Assembly: GCA_003550305.1 (NCBI GenBank)
Contig: QKYT01001046.1
Coordinates: forward strand, 3,346 to 27,707
Direction of reading: 5' to 3'
Source: Glomus cerebriforme
Taxonomy: Eukaryota; Glomeromycota; Glomeromycetes; Glomerales; Glomeraceae
DNA length: 24,362 bases
Positions 1-8,866 of the stretch are shown piece by piece (position 1 is the first letter of the stretch; every line of letters begins with the position of its first letter). The notes below the pieces were generated by a model. It ran no database searches. It worked only from the letters and a program-made list of their open reading frames with translations, and was not told the DNA's origin. The translations under genes and the position numbers were made by a program.

Positions 1-19
1 CATATAGTGGCATTTTTTC

Positions 20-612
20 GTTTTTAACTCTTGACATTTTAACTAACTTTAATAATTTCAAACTCTGACATTTTTAAATTCTGACATGAACTCTGACTTT
101 TAATAATTTCAAACTCTAACATTTCAAACTCTGATGCGAACTCTGACTTTTATAATTTTAAACTCCAATATTTCAAATTCTGACGTGACTCTGACTTTTA
201 ATAATTTCAAACTCTGAAATTTTAAATTCTGACATGAACTCTGACTTTTAATAATTTCAAACTCTGACGTTTTAAACTCTAACACAACTCTGACTTTTTA
301 ATAATTTCAGATTCTGATATTTCAAACTCTGACGCAAACTCTAACTTCTAATAATTTCAAACTCTGACATTTTCAAACTCTGACACAACTCTGACATTTC
401 AAACTTTGATACAAAAATTCTGACTTTTAATATTTCAAACTCTGACATTTCAAACTCTGACGTGAACTCTGACTTTAAATAATTTTAAACTCTGACGTTT
501 CAAACTCTGATGCAAACTCTAACTTTTAATAATTTCAAAATCTGACATTTCAAACTCTGACACTTAAATTTAAACTCTGATATTTCAAACTCTGATTATA
601 ATTTAAACTCCA
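20..612. repeat. Degenerate tandem satellite built on AACTCTGAC
   Basis: About 600 bases are made of repeated AACTCTGAC words joined by short linkers such as ATTTCAAACTCTGAC and TTTTAATAATTTCAA. A higher-order unit of roughly 55-60 bases recurs several times with point changes, for example TCTGACGT / TCTGATGC / TCTGACAC variants. All units run in the same direction and there is no reading frame of note. It is an AT-rich satellite or minisatellite. The left end is near the window edge, so the array may continue outside. Confidence 0.9.
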
Positions 613-2555
613 ATATAGTAAGTGTTATATTACTAATTAAATANTAGAAGTTTTATTTTTTTCCATCATTTTAATTACATTAATTATTTTTATTGGTAGT
701 TTAATAGATGATTGCAAATGCTGATATTTTTTACTTTTCTCTCTTTTTTATTATTATTTATAAATAATTGTTTCTTTTTTCTGTTTTATACCATTTATTA
801 AAAAAATAAAAAAAAAGCATTTTTATAATAAAATCTTATATATAATTTCATAAAATTATCAAAATTTTTTTGATAAATTAATAAATATAAAATTATATAA
901 TAAAAATCACATGATGCGGTGAGCGTTAAGATAATCCTTTATTTTATTTGTTTTATTTTTTTTTATATTCATTAAAATCAAATAAAAGTAATAGAAGTAT
1001 TTACTTGATTTATTAGCCTTTTTTTGGTTATTAATACATTAATTTTTGCAGTAAACTAAACCATTTTTAAAATTAAATTGGAATTTGAAAATTTCTCCAC
1101 AACTTTTCGTACCATTCTTTTGGTACGGACTCATTATTTTGCCCAATATGTGTATTATTAATAGCATTAGTAAGGGTCTCATTTAAACTTTCCTAAAAAT
1201 TTAAATATTTAATAGATGTATCTGGTATGTATAAGGTTAATTTATATTATGAATAATTACTGACTAATTCTTTTGATGACGTTGATGTATATGTTGACTG
1301 AAATATGTCACACATTTCTTCTTTCTTGAGGGAGATGTCATTTTTTTAATGTTTATTTATTATAATCTAAATTGAAACTTAAGAATGTTAATTCTGAAAA
1401 ATTAAGCAAGTATTAAAATATACTCTTTCTCTCTTTTTTATGACTTTATTATTTTTTTTATAACTTTATTATTATTATTCAAGTATTTACCTATAGAAAA
1501 AATCTGTTGTCAAAATTTTTAATAGATAAATTATTTCAAAATATAGAAAAAAGAAAAGCAACAAAGATAAAAAAAGGGTAGTGAAAATTTGGAAGAACCA
1601 AACCTTTTGTCTCCTCAATCCCCAATTTTCTCATACTCTAATTAAGAATGTAGAAATGTGCAAATTATATCTGGAAAGTAATTAAAAATTTTTAATTGGA
1701 TCATGTTTTGATTTGATATCAGAGAGCATGCATAGAAGCATGCATAAATTGATTGATAATTGTATTTACTTTCTTCTTTAGAACTGCCCCTTAGGACCAC
1801 TGTCTGGTCTGGAATAGGCCTCAACTGGACCTTAGGGTAGCAAATTTCTAATTTGTTAATATAACATAAAGTAAAATAATTTTAAAATTTTTGTATAAAT
1901 ATGTAAAAAATTTTTTTTATTTAATATAATTATAAATAATGGTTATCTTTTAAAGTATTATATAACTGGTAGAAATAGAGAACTAGAAGCACTTCGTGGC
2001 CACAGTTTGCTAAAATTTTGCGGGCAAAAGTTTAGCTTATTATGAATATCCTTCTCTATTTGGCCCTCCTGAATAAGGCATTATATAACTGATAATTATT
2101 CATAGTTTTTTTTTGAGTTGCGTTGGTACTGACATCCTCGTTGTATAACTTGGATATTAATATAATTATTGGTAGCAAACAAATACTAGACTTTATCTAA
2201 TTATATGAAAATACTAGTCTCTATTTACTAATATAATTGAAATAAATTTAGGAAAAAACTGAAATGAAAGTTTTGTTTTTTTTCTAATAATCTATAACTC
2301 TGACTTTATCCTAATTCTACTGACTTTAGTAAGTTGTAAATAAATGTTAAAAATATGAAAATAGATAAAAGTTTTATTTTATTTTCAATCATTTTAATTA
2401 AATAAAATATAAATTTTTGAAATACATATTTAATATGATTTTATTTTTCTTTATTTTTTTAATAAAAAAAAAAAATATTTTTTTAATAAAATTAACGATA
2501 ATATATCACATTTAAAAATAAATTTGTACGAAAAAAAAATAAAATCACTCCACAT
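613..2555. other. AT-rich stretch without a recognisable gene
   Basis: Mostly poly-A/poly-T runs, with one N at 645. A short less AT-rich patch at about 1785-1840 contains two CCTTAGG words. GCATGCATA is repeated near 1727-1745. An isolated 61-codon minus-strand frame (1642-1824) has no recognisable domain. A hairpin at 2009-2036 is listed separately. Confidence 0.6.
2009..2036. repeat. Short inverted repeat (12-base arms, 4-base loop)
   Basis: GCTAAAATTTTG and CAAAAGTTTAGC are reverse complements with one mismatch, separated by CGGG. It lies in a slightly GC-richer island with no gene beside it. It may be a decayed MITE centre or chance. A transcription terminator role is not expected in a eukaryotic genome. 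Confidence 0.45.
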
Positions 2556-2600
2556 ACAGAAATGTCATACTGTACTTTTTTTATGACTTTTTTTATACAA

Positions 2601-2690
2601 TATTAAACCTGTATTTCAGAAAGTCAGTATGTACAGTCAGTTTTACGCAGTATTAAACCTGTATTTCAGAAAGTCAATATGTACAGTCAG
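2601..2690. repeat. Direct repeat, two 40-base units 50 bases apart
   Basis: The 40-base segment at 2601-2640 (begins TATTAAACCTGTATTTCAGA, ends TATGTACAGTCAG) recurs at 2651-2690 with one difference (GTCAGTAT versus GTCAATAT). A 10-base spacer separates the units. Related GTACAG/CAGTAT words continue to about 2900, so this is probably the edge of a small repeat family. Confidence 0.85.
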
Positions 2691-3236
2691 TATGATCTGC
2701 ATTTATACATACAGTATATCATAATATATATAGAAATTGATACAGTAAAATAACAACTTGCGAAAGAAAAATAAATTTTTGTTTATTTGTTAAAAAAAGT
2801 GATAGAAGTCTTAAAGCTACAATATAGTTTAAAGAACAGTATTACGGAGTATACTTCAGATTCTTATCCCTAAATAGTATGATAATCTGTATACTGTCTA
2901 TCATATATACTAAATTTTTATTATTGTTTGAAGTTACATAACATATAATTATATGTGACATGTGATTATATAAACTTTTTTATTTGTTTGTTTGTTTAAA
3001 ACTAATCTGTGCAAAAATGTTTTGTTCTGTGTGATATTCTGTGTGAAAGTTTTTTCTGTGCGAAAGTTTTTGCTAGTTCCTTTATTTTTTTACTTTATTA
3101 ATAAAATGGTCTAAATAAAACTTTGATTGCAAAACAAATACTTTTCACTATGTGAAAGTACAGAAGTTTTTACCTTATTTTTCTTTTCTAATATCTAACA
3201 ATTTTTTTAATATTGAACTATTTGTAATGAAGGCAA

Positions 3237-3397
3237 TTTGCTCTTAAAATTTTTGAAATAAACTCCTTTTTTGCTCTTTTTTTTTGAAAAGAANTCATGT
3301 ATAGATGTAAGATTCATACTTTGCTCTCAAAATTTTTTGAAATGAGCTTCTTTTGCTCCTTTTTTTTGAAAAGAACTCATGTATAGATGTAAGATTC
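3237..3397. repeat. Tandem duplication of about 80 bases (period 83)
   Basis: Two units at 3237-3315 and 3320-3397 both begin TTTGCTCT. Both contain TTTGAAAAGAA and end TCATGTATAGATGTAAGATT. They differ by a few substitutions and by poly-T lengths. An N at 3295 falls in the first unit. No coding signal is seen. Confidence 0.85.
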
Positions 3398-3813
3398 CTT
3401 AATTTGTTTCCTTTTTTCTTCTTTAGCAAAATATACTTATGCAAAATACTTATGAAATTTGTAAAATTGTAAGTTGAACTTTACAATATATAGTGCTTTT
3501 TTTTTTCTGTTACAACAACAATTCTTTTTTTTCTTCTATATAAATTCTAATAATCTAAATATAATAACTACTAGCAAATGAAAAGATAAGATTAGTCAAA
3601 AAAAAAGGTTAGTATAAAATCAAAAGGCAAATCTTTTTCTTCAATGAAAAAAAAATGAAAATATAGTAATCAATTCTTTCAAAGATGATACATTTAGATA
3701 AAAATCTAATATTAATAAATTAGTAAATAGAGAGCATCTTTTCATGAGAATTTTACTTGCATTTAATATTATATTAAGCTATCTTTCAGTTTTTAATAGT
3801 TATTCTTTAAGCT
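3398..3813. other. AT-rich stretch downstream of the decayed polyprotein
   Basis: A/T homopolymers and scattered stops in all frames. On the minus strand it follows the end of the 3814-4920 relic and may hold unrecognisable continuations of that element, but nothing can be aligned by eye. Confidence 0.4.
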
Positions 3814-4920
3814 TTACATATTTTTTTTTAAATCTTTCTCACTAGTTAACCTAAAGAAATTAGTAGATATTTTGACTGAATTATGCTTCTCTTTTGATAG
3901 ATTCTTAGTTAATCCCTTTAGAATCATTTCTGTAGCTTTGCTATATACTAGAATAATATAGATCTTCCCATGTAATTTTATGTAGAACTGGTTTTTATTT
4001 GGTTTAGAGACACCTTAAACTTTTTGAATATTTGACATACCAAAAATAGTATTAGTTCTGTTTCACTATTATCAATATAATAAAATTTCTAATAACTATG
4101 ATAATCTTATCTTTTTTATCCTTCAAAGTAATTGGCACATCCATATACCATCCTAATGAATTAATGATATACTTGAAATTGCTTTTTATAGTAAAATTAG
4201 ATAGCTTATCAGCCTTCCATCCAAGTATCTTAATTGCAAGATCATTTATACTATTAAATTTACTTTTAAAATCTAAAAAAAATTTAGAAATTATTAAATC
4301 ATTTATATTGATATTCAAATATTATAAAGATGAAAACCACTTATCTGATTCTTTTAATTCCTCTATCTGAGTCTTTTGAGACAAATCCATCTTTTAAATT
4401 ACTGGTGAAAGTTTTGTTGGCAATAGCTTGTCATATATTTTTAGTTGATTAGTTACTAAAGCAGGAAAAGAAATAGTATCACTGAGTAAGCTTTCATTTA
4501 TTGATACCTGTTTTTTTTTATTAGTGAATCATATTCAATCCATATAACATTTTCTTCATTATATCCACCATTATTATTTTTCTTATCATTTAAAGTTAGA
4601 GGCAGTATTGGAGATTTATAGATGTGAGTAATAATTAGTTTATTAGAATAATTAAATTTACTATAACCCATCTCTCTATAAATATCACATTTACATATAT
4701 TTAATTTCTGAAATTAATTGATTAATTGATTTAATATATTACAAATTTCATTAATCCCATCCTTTACTCTATTAATTCTGATAGAAAAATTGGATCACTA
4801 TGAATAAGATCTTTGAAAAGGTTTTATAGGATAATCTAAGTCTAAATCTTCCTTACTAAGTACACTTATATCTTTTAAAAGTCTAACTGGTTTAATTATT
4901 TGTAAAGCAAGTGTTTGCAT
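3814..4920 (-). pseudogene. Decayed Ty3/gypsy-like polyprotein with retropepsin-like domain
   Basis: Reading the minus strand from an ATG at 4920 gives protein-like text with several breaks. It starts MQTLALQIIKPVRLLKDISV and runs through GYNEENVIWIEYDSL. The frame slips at an A tract near 4511-4519, then passes ISFPALVTNQLKIYDKLLP and stops near 4397. It continues as DLAIKILGWKADKLSNF and SLGWYMDVPITLKDK, slips again near 3985, and ends KATEMILKGLTKNLSKEKHN with a stop at 3814. The ILGWKADK...SLGWYMDVPIT pattern resembles the aspartyl-protease part of retrotransposon polyproteins abundant in Rhizophagus (from memory, not searched). Where D-[ST]-G-[AS] is expected the sequence reads D-F-K-S (Asp codon 4271-4273), so the protease would be dead. 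No intact RT or integrase lies nearby. Confidence 0.6.
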
Positions 4921-5127
4921 TATTTATTGGACCATCTGTGCTTGGTATTTATTTTTCTATTTATCTAATATAGACTGGAATTCAGTTTTTTGTTATTTTA
5001 ATATATAAAGTTAGAAAATTTTTTTTTGTAAAATTGCTATTCCAAAAAAAGAAATATTTGCATTATAATTACTAATTTTGGCTAAAATTAAGATATTTTT
5101 AATTAGGCATCCTTAAAATGTACTCCA

Positions 5128-5226
5128 GGTATAGGCTATTATCCTGTACAACCTGTATAAATAATTTTTTTTAGAGTAAATATCACGTGATTAATACAGT
5201 TGCAGAATAGGATAAGAGCCTATACC
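5128..5226. mobile_element. Small inverted-repeat element or MITE relic
   Basis: Arms GGTATAGGCTATTATCCT (5128-5145) and AGGATAAGAGCCTATACC (5209-5226) are reverse complements over 18 bases with one mismatch. The roughly 63-base interior carries the palindrome ATCACGTGAT (5182-5191). The size and long arms suit a MITE fragment. No clear target-site duplication was found. Confidence 0.5.
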
Positions 5227-5276
5227 CTCGAAACAGGATAAATTTGCCCTTTTTAATTTAATACCTTTATAAGTAT

Positions 5277-5334
5277 ACCTCTATACAATCACTAATTTTG
5301 CAAGAATAACTATAGAGGTCTGACTGTATTAACA
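5277..5334. repeat. Terminal-repeat fragment of a Tc1/mariner (pogo/Tigger-like) element
   Basis: ACCTCTATA (5277-5285) and TATAGAGGT (5311-5319) form an inverted pair, and the segment ends GGTCTGACTGTATTA. Read on the minus strand it starts TACAGTCAGACCTCTATAG, the style of pogo/Tigger terminal repeats with iterated CCTCTATA words. This is a family resemblance from memory. No matching second end is visible, so it is a fragment at most. Confidence 0.35.
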
Positions 5335-6086
5335 AAATTTTACTTTTATGTGTTCATAATAAAAATATTTGTCACACCATGCATGACATACTCTTTACTT
5401 CTCAGTATTCTAGAAATATAGAATTTTTGGTTGGGTAAAATCTATTTGTTATATGTTTAGTATTTGTCATAACTTTAATTCCTAATATCACATTTAATGC
5501 CATAATGCCAACCAAAAAGTTCACGTGAAAGTGAAATTTTTGCTGGTAATACTGGGTATTTATTCAGAGTACAATATGAATAAATTCCTAAAGTTAAAGG
5601 AAGTAGATCATTTACTCGTAATGCATGGTCGTAATCTGCTTCAAATTTTAACTGCCAAAAAAAATGGAACGTTCAGTTGGAATTATGTATTTTATAAAAT
5701 AAAACGCAGCTGATAAAAAAAATAATATGATCACATGATATTGATCATTTGTTACATAAAATTCGCACATATAACGATATAAGGCCGCAAATATTACCAT
5801 GATATATTGTTACTATATGCTTTAATTGGAATACAAGAAAAAGAATATTAGGAGAAAAGTTTTTATGATAACAATAAATTAGTTTTTGTTTTCCATTGAG
5901 GTATTTGACCGTGAATTATTGTTAACAGTCCTTTACTTAGTAAGTAATCTTTAGCATTTTTTGGTACTTGAAACTTATTAATAGTTAATGATCAAACTCA
6001 CAACTAAGTAATTACAGTACATTACATTTTTACATTTTGGACAATTGGACGTTCGTCCCGTTCGTCCATCACAGGGTAAGTGATCT
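5335..6086. other. Upstream region of the KAT14-like gene, no supported gene
   Basis: AT-rich. It contains a second TCACGTGA palindrome (5521-5528) and an unconvincing short frame (ATG 5576, stop 5711-5713). Just before the gene, TGGACGTTCGTCCCGTTCGT (6046-6065) forms a GC-richer patch. Confidence 0.4.
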
Positions 6087-6092
6087 CACGTG
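6087..6092. promoter_or_regulatory. CACGTG E-box upstream of the KAT14-like gene
   Basis: CACGTG (as TCACGTGA) lies 52 bases before the ATG at 6144, and a TATA-like TTTATGTATA follows at 6101-6110. CACGTG is the standard binding word of bHLH factors. The same palindrome occurs at 5183-5190 and 5521-5528. The promoter role is inferred only from position. Confidence 0.4.
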
Positions 6093-6143
6093 ACAGATAA
6101 TTTATGTATATCAGAGTAATTTTTTTTTCTGTGAACTAATCTA

Positions 6144-8150
6144 ATGATTCAAACACCAATTAAAAAAAGACGTGGGAGACCTCCTCTCTCAACTTCGGCA
6201 AAAATTCGTGCAGCTTTTAAAGTTTGTCCAATATCACCTACTCATTTTCAAGATTTCGCTGATACTTTTGACCCACAAAAACTTTATCCTGAACTTTGGG
6301 CAAAACGAACGTTTGTTAAAAAAAAGAAGTATGCCTCTAAGGAAGAAAATAAATTTGGATTTCAAGAAGAAATAAAAGAAGGAACTTATGAACAGGTAGA
6401 ATTTCAACTTTTTAACTAAATTTTAAACTTAGTTACTGATCTATCCCTTTAATTGCTTAGATTCAAACAAAAGATCAAATCCATGAAAATGCTACAACTA
6501 CTACTACCTCTTCACCTGTTCGGTTAAAACTAATCGTACGAGACGGAAACGAGTCTAATAATGTAAACGATTGTTATTCATTTTTCGATCTTTAATATTG
6601 TAATAAAAGGTCAATTTCATTTTGTTCAATTGATTTAATAGATGCCAATTAAACCACCAAGAAAAAAGAAACCAAATCCATTGGATCTAAAAGAGGAATG
6701 CTATCTTCTACATAAATTGCAGTACGCTTCAAAGCCCTTATCACCTAAAGCCGCAAGACTAAAGAGAAAATTATTTCTACGTAGGGTAATAAAAACGTTC
6801 ATTAGTTTATTTTATTAAAATCTTTATTTTAAATAACTTTGTGTTTTTTTAGCTAAAAAAAGACAGGGGTTTGAAAATTTTTGACATCGATGCAATTGTC
6901 ACAGAACACATGAGGTCTTCTTTACCTGTTGAACCATTGACACCTGATGAGGAAGATGAACTACTTCGTGAAGTAGTTACAGAAACATCCGTTCATGAAT
7001 TAAAAAAGGAGAATTCTAAACAAGAGACTGAAGTATATCAAATACAATGTTCTTTCAGATATTTCATTTTCAATCAATCAATTTGTTAATAAATATTATA
7101 TAGATCACATGTACACCTTATAAAAATTCTTTTGCGTCAAGGCTATATGGAATTCCTCGTCTGGCAGCTACTCTTACCGCAGAAGAAGCTTGGACAAGTC
7201 CTTTTAATGGTAGAAAATTGAAACCATTTATTCGTAGAGATTATGAAACTATGCCGCAAAAATTAAAATTACTACAGGATATTATCAGATATCCACATCG
7301 GTATATATATTTTGAATATGTCTATTGCATGATACTATTAGATTCCATTAAAATGTTATTATAAACAGGAGGGATCCAAATTGGTTGCCACCACCAGCTA
7401 GTCCCATAGATTTCTGCTATTTCCAAAAAGAACACTTGGATCAAGTTAATGATTTGTTGCAGAAATGTTTTTGGCCTGGCATTGATGGTAAATCTAACGA
7501 TTTTCTAATTTCTATTTGATTAATGTTTGATTTTTCATTTATATATTTTTTGGAAATTAGTTTCGGAAAACCTTCTTTTCCCTGATTTTAGTATAGTGAC
7601 TATGTATAAAAGATTGATCATCGGATGTGGGTTTATGACTCCCGAAGCTTATATAACATACATTGCTGTTGCGCCTGGATGGGAAAAGTCAGGAATTGGA
7701 CAGTAAGTTTCTTTTTTGCAAATTTTTTTTTAGAAATACCTCCAAAAACTAATGACCTCGAATTTAATATCAGATTTATGTTATACCACTTAATTCAGGT
7801 TTGATTCCATTCTTATTATAATTTTTGAGTTTTATTATAGATATTTATATTCTAATCTACATTTTTTTTGATAGACAAATATCGGGAAAGATGTTACGCT
7901 TCATGTTTCAGCAAATAATCCTGCTATGGTATTTATTATACAAATGCTCATAGGCAATTTATATTTCTTAGTTACAAATAATAATAGTGTATAATAATTT
8001 TATTTTATCATTTCACTTTTTTTTTTGTAGATTCTTTATCAAAAATTTGGTTTCAAGCCAGAAGAATTCATCGTAAATTTTTATGATAAATACTTACCTG
8101 ATGGAAGTATAGAATGTAAAAATGCTTTCTTTGTAAGATTAAGACGATAA
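6144..8150 (+). CDS. GNAT histone acetyltransferase, KAT14/ATAC2 (CSRP2BP) family
   Basis: Ten exons joined by nine GT-AG introns (65-102 bases) give 444 residues: 6144-6395, 6461-6562, 6642-6785, 6853-7032, 7104-7300, 7369-7487, 7561-7702, 7774-7798, 7875-7928, 8031-8150. All phases agree. The N-terminus has an AT-hook-like KKRRGRPP (residues 7-14). Basic and acidic linkers follow, then SRLYGIPRL, LKPFIRRDYE and DPNWLPPPASP. The GNAT fold runs from about residue 296 to the end: CYFQKEHLDQVNDLL, CFWPGID, VAPGWEKSGIG (368-378, acetyl-CoA loop), GKDVTLHVSANNPAM, LYQKFGFKPEEF and a C-terminal FFVRLRR. The C-terminal half closely matches what I recall of human KAT14, the ATAC-complex subunit that acetylates histones; human KAT14 is longer (782 residues). 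The first Q/R of the usual Q/R-x-x-G-x-G/A loop is Glu here (E373). It should act in the nucleus. The ATG is the first in frame after the promoter. Confidence 0.88.
7774..7798 (+). other. 25-base micro-exon (exon 8) of the KAT14-like gene
   Basis: The micro-exon supplies the rest of Q379 plus FMLYHLIQ, joining WEKSGIGQ to TNIGKDVTLH. Phase is 2 in and 0 out. Its donor is CAG|GTTTGA, weaker than the GTAAGT/GTATAT type donors of neighbouring introns. The encoded residues match the expected GNAT helix, so the exon is required for a functional fold. Confidence 0.85.
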
Positions 8151-8163
8151 ATAAAGGTTAATC

Positions 8164-8866
8164 TCACCACCATTTTTTATTCTTCCATTTTGCCTTTTTT
8201 TCCTCTCTTTCTGCAAGATATTTATTTTTCTCCTCTACCCATTCTTGTTCTAAAATTTTCCACTCTTGCTGATCTATGTCCTGCGAATTTCTTACAGCTT
8301 TACGTAATCCTGGTGTGTATGTTGGAATAAGTTCTTCCATTTTTTTATGAAATTCATATAACTTTGAGGGTTTAGTAATAATAATAGTAATAATAAATAA
8401 ATAAATAATATTCGATAAAAAAGTGTGTAACCTGATGAAATTAAAAATAACATACGTTCCGTACTCCAAGCATTGCACCAACGCCAAAAGCAATCAATCC
8501 ACTGGCAGATACACAAAGAATCGATCCAACAGCGAAAGCCTGTAAAGTAAAGATAGACGCTCGATATGCTCGAAATGGTGAATTTAATTGAGATGATGAT
8601 AATGTTGCTGACTCTCTTAAATATTCGGATACTTAAAAAATGAAAATAATATATTAATATTATATTTTAATAAATAATTTTAGTAGCAATTTATTACCTT
8701 TACGATGGGTATATAAAGCCGAACCAGTTAAACCTGTGAAAAATGAAAGAGCAGAAAACCCTAATATTAAATTATGAGAATTCGTTTGTATGTCAGTAGA
8801 TGATTGAATCTTTTGTGTAGTAAGTGAAGTTGTATCATGATGAATTTGTGTGGAGTTATGGACCAT
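8164..8866 (-). CDS. TMEM242-like mitochondrial membrane protein
   Basis: Three exons on the minus strand (8866-8698, 8631-8456, 8361-8164) with introns of 66 and 94 bases give 180 residues. A polar, Thr/Ser-rich N-terminus precedes transmembrane segment 1 (about 33-53, LILGFSALSFFTGLTGSAL). A loop follows, ending with NSPFRAYRASIFTLQAFAVG, then segment 2 (about 87-111). After that GVRNLYEFHKKMEELIP and a charged Glu/Lys tail ending KWKNKKWW. The second membrane segment plus the G-V-x-x-x-x-x-F-x-x-K-M motif fits human TMEM242 as I recall it; TMEM242 helps assemble the ATP synthase c-ring and interacts with complex I assembly factors in the mitochondrial inner membrane. Exon 3 was chosen at the CAAAG acceptor, which keeps this motif gap-free. 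The start is the only ATG before TM1. The extended charged tail beyond the family core is unusual. Confidence 0.75.

Noticed and set aside
1..612. CRISPR-like array
   Set aside because: Units are contiguous and degenerate with no unique spacers, and the context is eukaryotic.
1642..1824. Minus-strand 61-codon frame
   Set aside because: Single isolated frame with no recognised motif or splice partner.
4098..4370. Plus-strand 90-codon frame
   Set aside because: Antisense of the decayed retropepsin-like relic, with hydrophobic AT-driven composition.
5525..5713. Short plus-strand frame (ATG at 5576, about 45 residues, ends WNYVFYKIKRS)
   Set aside because: Locally protein-like but no family is recognised. 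A second frame over the same bases looks equally protein-like before its stops, and there is no splice extension. Too weak to call a gene.
6172..6375. Second plus-strand frame inside exon 1 of the KAT14-like gene
   Set aside because: Shadow frame of the true exon, which has family-level support and matching splice phases.
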